Assembly (NCBI GenBank): GCA_030695565.1
Contig: JAUYRZ010000082.1
Location: 37,219-101,218, forward strand
DNA: 64,000 bases
Origin: Archangium sp.
GTDB lineage: Bacteria > Myxococcota > Myxococcia > Myxococcales > Myxococcaceae
Direction of reading: 5' to 3'
The translations under genes were made by a program, and so were the position numbers. This document shows positions 33,620 through 42,616 of this stretch, piece after piece; the first letter of the stretch is position 1; every line of letters starts with the position of its first letter. Below the pieces are notes generated by a model that saw only the letters and a program-made list of their open reading frames with translations, did no database searches and was not told the origin of the DNA.

Positions 33620-34762
33620 TCACTCGAACACTGAAATCTCCCCCGCGCGCGCCACGGGGCTCACGAACCCGAACTGCACCTGCTCCACCAGAACCCCTGC
33701 ATCGACTCGAATGGTCACGAAGCGCGCGTCTGCCTTCGGCCCGAACTCGAGGCCACCGTCCGGCAGAGGACGCAGCGTGAAGTTCGGCACAGCTCCACTC
33801 CACAAAGAGGTCGGCAACACCTGCTGCACCAACACCGTGCCTCCGTCCTCGTCGGTCAACTGCAGAGCCATCAGCGACGCTTCCGTCTCGACCCCGCGCA
33901 ACACCACGGCGGACACCGACGTGGGCGCAGCGAACGCGAAGATCAATCCGTTGGTATTGCCCGCATCGACTGCGCTGAGATCGCCATCGGTCAGGTAGCA
34001 GGGCGTGCCGAACACCGGACATTCCAGCCCGCGGCTGAACGGGGCCCGAGCTCCGGCGACCTGCAGGGTCTGACCTGAACGTGCCTCGAGCGTGGTGCTG
34101 TTCGAGCCGAAGGGCCCGTCTTCTTCGGTGATGGTGAAGCGCGCGTTGATCGCGACCGAGCCAGAAAAGTCTTCCAGCGCGAAGTCGTCGAAGGCCATCG
34201 GCACGCGGGCAGGCGCCACTTCATTGGTCACCGGGTTGAGCGCCATCACCCGATCGTCGACGACCCACGCGAGGCCCCCATCAGCGGTGATCCACTCCGC
34301 GCGGTGCACGACCTGATCACCCTCGAAGCGCTCTTCCACCGGGAGCGGCGCGAAGGGCTCGAAGCGCAACACACCATCGACCCGCGAAGGTGCCGCACGC
34401 CAATCCGGAAACGGCGGCAAGGTGACCTCACTCGAGAGACCGACGAGGTCGGTGAACACCGTGGTGCCCGAGGCGAACGTGGTCTCGACGCGGAAACAGA
34501 AGACCCCCTGCGCCGTCAGCTTGACCGCCTGCGCGCGAAACACGTCGAACGAGAAGTTCCCCGCCTCGTCAGCGGTCGCCTCTTTGAAGGGCTGCGCTTC
34601 AGCGCAGTTCGCCTCTCGCGCACCCGCGGGGTCGCGCAGCAGCCGCACCACCTGCCCTGCCACCGGATCAGCCGACGTGAGCGAGCCGTGCACCGGGAGA
34701 ATGTCGTCGGGGTTGAAGCACGCCGAAAGGACCCACGAGATGACCAGCAGAACGCGTCTCAT
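33620..34762 (-). CDS. Secreted lipoprotein with regulatory-like domain, unknown function
   Basis: A 380-residue lipoprotein (lipobox LSAC). Residues ~25-110 resemble a short carboxypeptidase-regulatory-like Ig fold (VHGSLTSADPVAGQVVRLL ... GNFSFDVFRA). The remainder holds loops such as ARSGQTLQVAGARAPFS and DADGDLSAVDAGNT-type stretches without clear catalytic motifs. The start is at MRRVLLV, where a signal peptide begins. It converges on the amidase gene with an 8-nt gap and is divergent from the reductase gene. Confidence 0.6.
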   Translation of the reverse strand: MRRVLLVISWVLSACFNPDDILPVHGSLTSADPVAGQVVRLLRDPAGAREANCAEAQPFKEATADEAGNFSFDVFRAQAVKLTAQGVFCFRVETTFASGTTVFTDLVGLSSEVTLPPFPDWRAAPSRVDGVLRFEPFAPLPVEERFEGDQVVHRAEWITADGGLAWVVDDRVMALNPVTNEVAPARVPMAFDDFALEDFSGSVAINARFTITEEDGPFGSNSTTLEARSGQTLQVAGARAPFSRGLECPVFGTPCYLTDGDLSAVDAGNTNGLIFAFAAPTSVSAVVLRGVETEASLMALQLTDEDGGTVLVQQVLPTSLWSGAVPNFTLRPLPDGGLEFGPKADARFVTIRVDAGVLVEQVQFGFVSPVARAGEISVFE

Positions 34763-34940
34763 CAGGACACGACCTTCACCCCATCCGTACATACGTTGAG
34801 CTCTTCTTCGGTGGCATGCCATCGGTCTGGCCATACACCTCAGGCCTCACGAGCGTCCAAGGTGTTGGTCGCTTCCTTCATGGGCGTTATCAACAGTGAG
34901 GTCCCCGCGGCGGGGGCGACGACCTGGAAAGGACCTTGCC

Positions 34941-36020
34941 ATGAGCCTGCCTCCTGTCCGAACGAGGGACGAGTATGTCCCCCTCACGCGCGAGCAGTTT
35001 CGCGAGCGGTTCATGGCCCGATTCTTCGACCCGGTCTTCGAAGAGGTCTCCAGTGAGCTCGAGCGGGTGTTCGAGAAGGCCTGGGATGGGTACATCCGGT
35101 ACCGGAAGTCACCGCGAAAGCAGCCGGCTGGTGAAGGCTTTGCCGACCCCGCGTTCGACCTGCCTGTGGAGTGGCTCGCGACACGCGATGCCATTGCAAG
35201 GGCCGAGCAACGACATCGCGACCCCGCATCACCCTCGCGGATTCTCGTGATCAACGGATCGACCCGGAGCGAGCACACCTGCCCGGGCGAGATCTCGAAG
35301 ACCCGTCGGCTCGCAGACGCGGCGCAGAAGGTGATCGAGTCGGTCGACGGATTCGAGGTCGACTTCCTCGATCTCTCGACGCTCGCCGACGAACCCTGGA
35401 AGGTGATTCATCCGTGCAAGGCGTGCGTGTCGACCAGCATGCCGCTCTGCCATTGGCCTTGCTCCTGCTATCCCAACCACGCGCTGGGGCAGACCAACGA
35501 TTGGATGGCGGAGATCTACCCTCGATGGACGGCGGCTCACGGCGTCATGTTGGTCTGCCCGGTGCATTGGTACCAGGCGCCGGCCAGCCTCAAGCTCATG
35601 ATCGACCGGTTGGTCTGCGCAGACGGGGGGAACGCCGACCCCACGACGACCCGCGGGAAAGACCCGGCCCTCGCCAAGGCGCTCGAGCTCGGCGGCTGGC
35701 ACTATCCAAAGCACCTGGCGGGTCGCGGGTTCGCGGTGCTCACCCACGGCGATGCCGCGGGGCCCGAGACGCTGCGACGGCTCCTCTCTGAATGGCTCAC
35801 CGATCTCGGGATGATTCAGGCAGGCGCCAAAGCCGTCGCCGACACGTGGATCGGGTACTACCGGCCCTACGCCACGAGCCACGAGGATCTGGATGCCAGC
35901 CCCCAGACCTTCGCGCTGGCGGAAGCCGCAGCGGCCTCGCTCGTCGGCGTCGTCAAGCAGCTGCGCAGCGGGGCGTATCGCCGCCCCGATGAGGGCGTCG
36001 CCGAGCCGCGCGAGAAATGA
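34941..36020 (+). CDS. Flavodoxin-fold NAD(P)H-dependent FMN reductase
   Basis: A 359-residue protein. The first ~95 residues are an unassigned extension. From about residue 97 it has the flavodoxin-like pattern RILVINGSTRSEHTCPGEIS, PCKACVSTSMPLCHWPCSCY (a Cys-rich insertion) and GVMLVCPVHWYQAPASLKLM, which bind FMN in the NADPH-dependent FMN reductase family. AAGGA lies 7 nt before the ATG. The Cys cluster may hold a metal or Fe-S centre; no evidence shows it does. Upstream of egtD but separated by 179 bp. Confidence 0.75.
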   Translation: MSLPPVRTRDEYVPLTREQFRERFMARFFDPVFEEVSSELERVFEKAWDGYIRYRKSPRKQPAGEGFADPAFDLPVEWLATRDAIARAEQRHRDPASPSRILVINGSTRSEHTCPGEISKTRRLADAAQKVIESVDGFEVDFLDLSTLADEPWKVIHPCKACVSTSMPLCHWPCSCYPNHALGQTNDWMAEIYPRWTAAHGVMLVCPVHWYQAPASLKLMIDRLVCADGGNADPTTTRGKDPALAKALELGGWHYPKHLAGRGFAVLTHGDAAGPETLRRLLSEWLTDLGMIQAGAKAVADTWIGYYRPYATSHEDLDASPQTFALAEAAAASLVGVVKQLRSGAYRRPDEGVAEPREK

Positions 36021-36199
36021 TCAGCTCGAGCGCCTTTCTGCGCACCGGCGCGACGATTGCTACACCTCCAAACGCTCCACGCGCGGAGCAAAAGGAAGCC
36101 ATGAGGTACTCCCATTCGCCCCACTCACCGCCTCTGACCTCGTCGAACGAGCCACGGATGAAGGTTCAGCGCGCTGCGAAAAAGAGGGGGGGCAGACCC

Positions 36200-37132
36200 A
36201 TGAATGAGCTCGAGCTCATTCGCGCCGGGCTCACGGCGCGTCAGAAAAACCTGCCCTCGGCGCTGCTGTACGACGACCTCGGCTCGGTCTTGTTCGAGGC
36301 CATCACCTTGCTGCCCGAGTACGAGGTCGCGCGGGTCGACACGGCGCTGCTGGCCGGCAGCCTCAGGGAGGCGCTCTCCCTGTTGCCCGGCCCACTCGAG
36401 GTCATCGAACTCGGGCCTGGGCACGGCCGCAAAGCGCGCGTGGTGCTCGAGTCGGTCGTGGCGCGCCAGCCGAGCACCAGCTTCGTGGCGGTCGACGTCT
36501 CGGCCGCAGCGCTGGAAGGCTGCCGTCGACACCTCGAGGACCTCTCGACGGTCACTTTCACCGGGCTCGAAGCGACCTTCGTGGACGGACTGCGTCGGGC
36601 GCCGGCGCGGTTGGCGGGGCAACGACGCCTCGTGCTCTTCCTGGGCAGCAACCTCTCGAACTTCGACAGGGCCGATTCGCTCCAGTTCTTCGTGGAGGTG
36701 CGCGATGCGCTCGAGCCGGGCGATGCGATGTTGCTGAGCACGGACCTCGAGAAGCCGGCGGCGCGTTTGCTGCCTGCCTACGACGACGCGCTCGGAGTGA
36801 CCTCAGCGTTCAACAAGAACGTGCTTGTCCGCCTCAACCGCGAGTACGGCGCCAACTTCGACCTCACCGCCTTCACGCACGAAGCCCGGTGGAACGCGGA
36901 GGCACGCCGAGTCGAGATGCACTTGCGCGCGCTGCGCGAGACGACCGTCGACGTACGCAAGCTCGAGCTCGCGCTACACTTCGACGAGCGCGAGACGGTG
37001 TGGACCGAGTCCAGCCATCGCTTCAACCTCGGCGAGCTCCGCGCGTGGGGGCTCGAGTCGGGCCTGCACTGTACGAAGTCGTGGGTCAACGACGCCTGGC
37101 CACTCGCGCTGTCGCTGTTCATCGCGACCTGA
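36200..37132 (+). CDS. egtD: L-histidine N-alpha-methyltransferase
   Basis: A 310-residue enzyme, near the typical EgtD length of about 320. It has the SAM motif VIELGPGHGRKARVVLE, SFVAVDVSAAALEG, the LFLGSNLSNFDRADSLQFF segment and the C-terminal ALHFDERETVWTESSHRFN characteristic of EgtD, which trimethylates histidine to hercynine in ergothioneine synthesis. The start MNELELI was chosen; an in-frame ORF upstream would add 61 residues of low-complexity sequence. EgtB, the sulfoxide synthase, is not in this window. Confidence 0.85.
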   Translation: MNELELIRAGLTARQKNLPSALLYDDLGSVLFEAITLLPEYEVARVDTALLAGSLREALSLLPGPLEVIELGPGHGRKARVVLESVVARQPSTSFVAVDVSAAALEGCRRHLEDLSTVTFTGLEATFVDGLRRAPARLAGQRRLVLFLGSNLSNFDRADSLQFFVEVRDALEPGDAMLLSTDLEKPAARLLPAYDDALGVTSAFNKNVLVRLNREYGANFDLTAFTHEARWNAEARRVEMHLRALRETTVDVRKLELALHFDERETVWTESSHRFNLGELRAWGLESGLHCTKSWVNDAWPLALSLFIAT

Positions 37133-37209
37133 AGTCACTGGGAGAACCACATGAAGCGTGCAACGTGGAACGGCGCCGTCTCACCGCCACGAGCACCCGC
37201 CGCGAGTCA

Positions 37210-39837
37210 TCAGTACACGACCTTCACGCCCAGCGTCGGCAGGATGATGGGCGCGGAGAGCGCCGTCTTGGTGGGCACGTTGGGATCTGCTTCGGTGCCG
37301 TAGCCATAGGTGTAGCCATACACTTCCGGCCTCACGAGCACGTTGAACACGTCGAGGTAGATCTCGATGTTGAAGGTGTTGAACGCGATGGCCTTCGACG
37401 CTCTCACGTCGAGGCGGCCGAACGCGGGCAGGCGATCGACCTGGTTGAGCGGCATCAGGCTCCACAGCTGGCGGCCGGTGGCCGAGTCATCGACGAGCCG
37501 CTGCGTGCGCGAGCTGAACTCACCCGATTCGGGCCGGCCCGTATTGAGATGAAACGCGGCGCTCACCTTGAAGCCCTTGGGCAGTTGATACCCGAGCACG
37601 AGGTTGAGTGAGTGCGCCTGGTCGAACGCGAACGGCACCATCGCGGTGGCGTCGGTCACCTCGGATTGATCCTCGTTGTAGATGGCGAAGCGCCGCAGCC
37701 GCTCGCTGCGCATCAACGAGTACGAGAGCCAACCGAAGAGCCGCCCCTGCTGCGGCAGGCGCAACATCAGCTCGAGCCCGTACGCGCGGCCAAAACGATT
37801 GCCGGAGAATCGGTCGTCGAGTGACGAGATGCCCGTGACGAACTCCGACAGGCTTCGTTCGCGCGCCTGGAAGATGTGGTTCAAGAAGACGTCGGCCGAG
37901 AGCTCCATGCCGAACCACGGCAGCTTGCCCACCGCGCCCACGCTGAACTGACCGACCTCTTGCAGGCCGGTGCGCAGCGCGCCCACGTCGGTGACCGGCA
38001 GCGAGATGAGCAACATCGGTGACTGGTGCGCGAGCCCCGCAGTGCCGCGGAAGGTCACCGCCTCGAACGGCTTGAAGCGCACCTCGAGCCGCGGATCGAC
38101 CGAGGCCATGGTGAAGCTCGGCGCGAGGTGCCAGGTGTCGAGCCGCACGCCGGCCACCACGGTCCACTGCTCCGAGAAGAACGCGGCCTCGAGGAAGGTG
38201 CCGGTGAACACGCCCATCACGCGCGGCTGCCGGAGGAGATCTCCACCCGCGCCGATGCCGATGGTGGTCTCCACGTCGGACACCTGGCGTTCGACGTCGA
38301 AGCCCGCCTTGAGCTGGAAGTGTTCGCCGAGCTCCACGCGGTAGCTGGTGCGGCCGGTGACGATGAAGCGGTTCAGCAAGAAGGAGCCGACCCGTTCGTT
38401 GTTCTGCTCGCCGTAGAGACCGAGCGTCTCCCAGCCGATGAAGCTGCCCACTTCGAGGTGACCGGGGCCCACGGGTTGTTGAAGCCGCAAGTCGATGCGA
38501 TGGAAACGCGAGGTGAGGAACACCGAGGGGCTCTTCGGATCCGTCGTGCGCGTGCCGACGAGATCGCTGCTGCCGAACGCGAGCAGGCGCACCGTGCCCT
38601 TGCCCAGCTTCTGCTCGATGCGGGCCTGGTAGTCCCAGCTCTCGAAGACCGGGGTGACGCCTTCGCCGAACGCGCCCGTCTGCGAGAGCACCGCGAGCAG
38701 CCAGGCCGCGTAGTTGATGTGGCCGCCGACGGTGATGTTGGTGCCGGTCTTTTCGATCGGCACTTCGACGAAGGCCGAGGTCTGCAGCAGGTCGGGCGAG
38801 ACGGTGAAGTGCACGCGATCATCACGCGCCTTGGCCACCTGCGCAGCGATGACGCCGCCCGAGATGCGCCCGTACCGGGTGGGCGCGTTGGCTGGGTAGA
38901 AGTCGATCGACTCGATGAAGTCGGGGTGCACCACCGAACCGCCCGCGAGCAGGTGGTAGAGCTGCGGCACGCGCACGCCGTCGAGGAAGAAGCCGGTCGC
39001 CGCGGGCAACGCGCCTCGCACCACCGGGTAGCTCAAGCCAGAGGCGGGCGTGACCACGCCGGGCAACAACATGATGACGCGCAGCGGTTCACCGTTGGTG
39101 CCCGCGACCTCGTGCAGCTCGGCGCCCGAGAGGGAGATGCGGGAGAGCTCGGCGCGATCCACCTGGCCACGCACCACCGTCTCGTAGGGCTTCGAGAACG
39201 TGCGATTGAGCCGGTAGAGCACCTGCACCGATTGGCCGGCCTTCAGGTTCTCCTTGAAGACGCGCTTCACGTGGCCTGAGGCGGTGACCAGCACGCGCTG
39301 TGGCCCGGGCGGAAGTTCGATGGTGAAGCGGCCGTCGGAGTCGGTCTCCACGGTGGTGATGCCGCCGTCTTCCAGGCCGATCTGCGCGAGCGCGATGCTC
39401 TCGCGAGTGCCTCGGGTGAGCACCTGGCCGCTCAGCTTTCCGAAAGGCGAGACCTCGCCTGCGTCAGCGCTGATCAAGACAGGGGCTTCGAAGCGGTAGC
39501 GGTAGGCCAGCACCACGCTGATGGGCGCGCCGTTCTGCGTGGCGGGCTCGAACGTCAGGCCCTTCGCGGCGAGCAACGCCGCTTCGGTGAACACTTCGCC
39601 CACGCTCGACTGCACGGTGACGTCGATCACCGCGCCCTGGGTGTCGATGGTGAGCAGCAGCTCGACGTCGCCGCCGGTGCCCGCATCTTCGGGATACGCG
39701 GCGGGGGAGGGCTGCAGCAGCTGCGGCGGAACCACGTCCGCGCCGGCATCGACGACGTCGACGGCCTCTTGCGCGAAGACCGGCGCGCTCCACAGCGCGA
39801 GGACCACCACTGCCCAGCTCGCCCGGAGGTGCTTCAC
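37210..39837 (-). CDS. TonB-dependent receptor carrying an N-terminal TonB C-terminal-like domain
   Basis: An 875-residue protein (GTG start; signal peptide to FAQE). Residues ~46-117 look like a TonB C-terminal domain (AYPEDAG, LLLTIDTQGAVIDVTV, GLTFEPATQNGAP), which matches the end of the TonB protein at 26 kb. Next come a regulatory-like domain (~134-215, TDSDGRFTIELPPGPQRVL), a plug (LSYPVVRGALPAATGFFLDG) and a barrel to the C-terminus. A receptor carrying its own TonB-like domain is unusual. Start codon is uncertain: the ribosome site is weak. Convergent with egtD. Confidence 0.85.
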   Translation of the reverse strand: MKHLRASWAVVVLALWSAPVFAQEAVDVVDAGADVVPPQLLQPSPAAYPEDAGTGGDVELLLTIDTQGAVIDVTVQSSVGEVFTEAALLAAKGLTFEPATQNGAPISVVLAYRYRFEAPVLISADAGEVSPFGKLSGQVLTRGTRESIALAQIGLEDGGITTVETDSDGRFTIELPPGPQRVLVTASGHVKRVFKENLKAGQSVQVLYRLNRTFSKPYETVVRGQVDRAELSRISLSGAELHEVAGTNGEPLRVIMLLPGVVTPASGLSYPVVRGALPAATGFFLDGVRVPQLYHLLAGGSVVHPDFIESIDFYPANAPTRYGRISGGVIAAQVAKARDDRVHFTVSPDLLQTSAFVEVPIEKTGTNITVGGHINYAAWLLAVLSQTGAFGEGVTPVFESWDYQARIEQKLGKGTVRLLAFGSSDLVGTRTTDPKSPSVFLTSRFHRIDLRLQQPVGPGHLEVGSFIGWETLGLYGEQNNERVGSFLLNRFIVTGRTSYRVELGEHFQLKAGFDVERQVSDVETTIGIGAGGDLLRQPRVMGVFTGTFLEAAFFSEQWTVVAGVRLDTWHLAPSFTMASVDPRLEVRFKPFEAVTFRGTAGLAHQSPMLLISLPVTDVGALRTGLQEVGQFSVGAVGKLPWFGMELSADVFLNHIFQARERSLSEFVTGISSLDDRFSGNRFGRAYGLELMLRLPQQGRLFGWLSYSLMRSERLRRFAIYNEDQSEVTDATAMVPFAFDQAHSLNLVLGYQLPKGFKVSAAFHLNTGRPESGEFSSRTQRLVDDSATGRQLWSLMPLNQVDRLPAFGRLDVRASKAIAFNTFNIEIYLDVFNVLVRPEVYGYTYGYGTEADPNVPTKTALSAPIILPTLGVKVVY

Positions 39838-39988
39838 GCGCGGTGACTTCGCCGTCTCACCTTTGCGAGTCCACCGAAAAGTTTTGGTTGTGGTGCGGGC
39901 GTGAGCCCACTTCTCCTTGCCGTGCTCGCTGCTGCTCCGATGGGAAGAGCGAGCCGAAGCCGATGAAGCGGGGAGAGGTCGGACCGAG

Positions 39989-40822
39989 TCAGCCAAATAC
40001 TTTGTCGATCACTTCGGCCACACCGCCTTGCGACAATTCGCACCTCACCTGATCAGTCGCGCACGCCCGCACTTCATCGGGGCAGTTCCGCATCGCGAAC
40101 GATCGGCCGACCGTCTTGAACATCGGCACGTCGTTGAACCAATCACCCACCGCCACCATCTGCTCCACGCCAATGCCGAGGTGCTCACCGATCGACTGCA
40201 GCGCCGTGCCCTTCGTGCGACCCGGCGCCCGCACTACCATGCCACCCATGCCTTCGAAGCGGCTGAGCGGAAAGGAGATCAGATGCGCATGCGCGCCCAG
40301 CTCTGCGCGGATCTCAGTGGCGGTCGCTTCGATGTCGAGCATCTGACCCACGACGATCGCGGCGAGCAGACCGGCGGAGTCTTCCCAGAATGGGTGCGCG
40401 TGCAGGTCGTCGGTTTCTTCGAGCTCACCGGTCCAGGTCTGCACGTAGGGCGCGAAGAGTGCGCCCGCTGAATCGTGAATGATGCGGTCACCGGCGACGA
40501 AGAAGCGCGCAGCGGCGCGGCGATGGAGCACCTCTCGCAGGTGCAGCGCGTGCGCGCCGTGAATGGCGGTTTGGTGGAACGAGGTGCCGCACTCAGCGGT
40601 GTGCATCACGAGCTGACTTCCATCGACGCAACCCAGCGGCCCTTCGAGCCCGAGCTGGAGCGCGACGTGGCGGCTGCCGGAATAGAGGCGGCCTGTGCAG
40701 ATGGTCACCACCACGCCTGAAGCGCGGAGCCTGGCGATGGCGTCGAGGTCTCGCTGGAGAATGGTGCCGTCGCGTTGGAGCAGCGTGCCGTCGAGGTCGA
40801 GCGCGAGGAGCCGGTACGACAT
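39989..40822 (-). CDS. HAD-superfamily (Cof-type) phosphatase
   Basis: A 277-residue hydrolase with the nucleophile motif LALDLDGTLL (Asp8 and Asp10), a Thr in TICTGR, a C2B-type cap, and a final GDWFNDVPMF (acid motif IV). Family members dephosphorylate sugar phosphates or flavin intermediates. Substrate cannot be read from sequence. The gap to the downstream receptor gene (151 bp) has no feature. Confidence 0.8.
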   Translation of the reverse strand: MSYRLLALDLDGTLLQRDGTILQRDLDAIARLRASGVVVTICTGRLYSGSRHVALQLGLEGPLGCVDGSQLVMHTAECGTSFHQTAIHGAHALHLREVLHRRAAARFFVAGDRIIHDSAGALFAPYVQTWTGELEETDDLHAHPFWEDSAGLLAAIVVGQMLDIEATATEIRAELGAHAHLISFPLSRFEGMGGMVVRAPGRTKGTALQSIGEHLGIGVEQMVAVGDWFNDVPMFKTVGRSFAMRNCPDEVRACATDQVRCELSQGGVAEVIDKVFG

Positions 40823-40854
40823 GAAGTGGCTCGTAACACGAAGGAGCGCGAACG

Positions 40855-40890
40855 CCCTCTCCCCGACCCTCTCCCCCTCGGGGAGAGGGA
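40855..40890. repeat. Palindromic GC-rich repeat between divergent genes
   Basis: CCCTCTCCCCGA followed by a perfect hairpin CCCTCTCCCC-CTC-GGGGAGAGGG (40867-40889), the reverse complement of the 23-bp element inside the TonB receptor gene at 23766. It lies 33 bp upstream of the HAD phosphatase start. Confidence 0.85.
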
Positions 40891-41096
40891 GGCACGTGGC
40901 ACTTGGTCACTTGGTCAGGTTGGCGAGAGCTCGTTCGTCAGGCTGGGCTCGGTCCGCGAAGTCGGCGTCACCAGGAGGATCCCATGGATATTCAGCCCAA
41001 CGGTTTCCCAGGACGCTCTTCGCGCTGCGCGTAACGACACGCGTACGCCGTGGGGAGCGAGTGCTGCTTTGAACTCGCAGGAAAACCGTTCCCTTC
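40891..41096. other. Rest of the leader region before the RbfA-like gene
   Basis: This stretch holds a short direct repeat ACTTGGTC ACTTGGTC near 40900 but no gene, no obvious promoter and no RNA gene was recognised. Confidence 0.3.
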
Positions 41097-41498
41097 ATGA
41101 CTCAAAAATCTCGCCGTACCCGCTCGCGCACCGCGAACCGGGATCCGTCCACCCTCTCCCCTGGAGATTCTCCACCTGAAGCAGCGGGCCACAGGCAGGC
41201 CCGGCTCGAACACATTCTCATCGATGAACTGCAGTCGTTGATCACCGACGAAGCCACCGACCCATCACTCGATGGAATCAAGGTGCTCGCGGTCCACCTG
41301 TCACCCGATGGAGGTCACGCCCGCGTCGCATACGCGGTGATCGCGCTCCTCGATCGCGAACAGGAAGTGAGCCGGGCCAGCAAGGCCGGGCTCTCACGCG
41401 CCACGCCGTTCCTTCGCGCACGGATGGCGCAACACCTTCAACTCAAGAAGCTGCCGAAGCTCACCTTCACCTTCGTGGGTGTCGCATGCGAAGAGTGA
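41097..41498 (+). CDS. RbfA-like ribosome-binding factor
   Basis: A 133-residue protein. After a ~30-residue disordered, basic head it matches RbfA: RQARLEHILIDELQSLITDE, ATDPSLDGIKVLAVHLSPDG, ARVAYAV, SRATPFLRARMAQHLQLKKLPKLTF. RbfA is a KH-type factor that binds the 30S subunit during maturation of the 16S rRNA 5' end. The housekeeping rbfA normally sits in the nusA-infB operon; this copy lies alone with an RtcB gene, whose ATG lies 13 nt before its stop codon. It may be a paralog with a repair-linked role. A short CTCTCCC repeat-like piece is within the codons for residues 19-23. Confidence 0.75.
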   Translation: MTQKSRRTRSRTANRDPSTLSPGDSPPEAAGHRQARLEHILIDELQSLITDEATDPSLDGIKVLAVHLSPDGGHARVAYAVIALLDREQEVSRASKAGLSRATPFLRARMAQHLQLKKLPKLTFTFVGVACEE

Positions 41499-42613
41499 TC
41501 GCTCCCCGCATTCAGGCCTGGGGCCGGGAAATCCCCGACGGCGCGCTGGAGCAACTCGAAGCGCTGGCCGCGCAGCCGTACGTGGTGGAGCACGTCGCGG
41601 CGATGCCGGATCTCCACGTGGCCCACGGAATCGCCGTGGGCAGCGTATTCGCCACGCTCGACACGGTGGTGCCTTCTGCGTTGGGGGGCGATCTCGGCTG
41701 CGGCATGAGTGCCGTTCGTTTCGATTTCCCCGCGGCGCGGTTGGGCACGGCGCAGTTGCAGCGTCTCCTCGAGGCGATGACGAAGGAGATCCCGGTGGGC
41801 GATGCCACCCATCGGGGCAAGGGCGTGGCCTTCATTGACGACACGCCACTCTCCACCCATGCGCTCGAGAAAGAGCGTGCGCGGCTGGCGCCGAAACACC
41901 TGGGCACGCTCGGCGGCGGCAACCACTTCATCGAGCTCGACCGCGGTGGCGGCGGCGATCTCTGGCTCCTGGTGCATTCAGGTTCCAGAGGCCTGGGCTC
42001 GGCGATCGCGGCGCATCATCTCCGCGCGGCGCAAGTCGAAGGTGAGGGCTCACTCCCCGGACTGCGCGTGGAGAGCGCCGCGGGCCAGATGTGCCTCGCC
42101 GATCTCGAGTGGGCGTTCTCGTTCGCGCGCGCAAACCGGCGCGAGCTGCTGCGACGAGCGACGGAGTTGGTGGTTGCACTCACCGGACAGGAGCCGGATC
42201 CGTCTTCCCACCTCGACGTGCACCACAACTTCGTGCGGGCCGAACACCACTTCGGCCGGCTGCTGCTGGTGCATCGCAAAGGGGCCATCAGCGCGGAAGC
42301 CGGTGAACGCGCGTTGATTCCAGGCTCGATGGGCACCGCCTCGTACATCGTGGAAGGGCTGGGCGCGGCAGACTCGTTTCGTTCTGCCTCGCACGGTGCA
42401 GGCCGCGTGATGACCCGGAAGGAAGCGCACCAGCAGATTCGAGCCGAGCGGTTCCTGCAGAGCATGCGGCGGGTGGTGTTCGATCAACGGAAGCGTGGGC
42501 TGATCGAAGAGGCGCCCGCGGCGTATCGCGACATCGGTGAAGTGCTGGAAGACGAGTCAGACCTGGTGGTGCCTCGGGTCAGGCTCGAGCCGATCGCGGT
42601 GTTGAAGGGCTGA
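41486..42613 (+). CDS. RtcB-family RNA ligase
   Basis: A 375-residue protein with all RtcB active-site pieces: D69 and C72 in ALGGDLGCGM, GGGNHF (143-148), H164 in LLVHSGSRGLG, DVHHNF and the GMP-attachment His303 in ASHGAGR. RtcB seals 2',3'-cyclic phosphate and 5'-OH RNA ends using GTP and Mn2+. The protein is slightly short relative to E. coli RtcB (408) and resembles RtcB2-type copies. Its ATG lies inside the RbfA-like gene, so translation is coupled. No RtcA, RtcR or PrfH gene is in the window. Confidence 0.85.
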   Translation: MRRVIAPRIQAWGREIPDGALEQLEALAAQPYVVEHVAAMPDLHVAHGIAVGSVFATLDTVVPSALGGDLGCGMSAVRFDFPAARLGTAQLQRLLEAMTKEIPVGDATHRGKGVAFIDDTPLSTHALEKERARLAPKHLGTLGGGNHFIELDRGGGGDLWLLVHSGSRGLGSAIAAHHLRAAQVEGEGSLPGLRVESAAGQMCLADLEWAFSFARANRRELLRRATELVVALTGQEPDPSSHLDVHHNFVRAEHHFGRLLLVHRKGAISAEAGERALIPGSMGTASYIVEGLGAADSFRSASHGAGRVMTRKEAHQQIRAERFLQSMRRVVFDQRKRGLIEEAPAAYRDIGEVLEDESDLVVPRVRLEPIAVLKG

Positions 42614-42616
42614 ACT

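Noticed and set aside
36017..36199. In-frame extension of EgtD by 61 residues
   Set aside because: The sequence is low-complexity (Pro, Ser, Arg rich) and EgtD proteins start near MNELELI.
37151..37306. Short plus-strand frame starting MKRATWNG after egtD
   Set aside because: About 51 codons that run into the 3' end of the receptor gene; no ribosome site or motif.
40898..40913. Direct repeat ACTTGGTC x2 as a regulatory site
   Set aside because: Only two copies with no link to a known regulator; too little to support a call.
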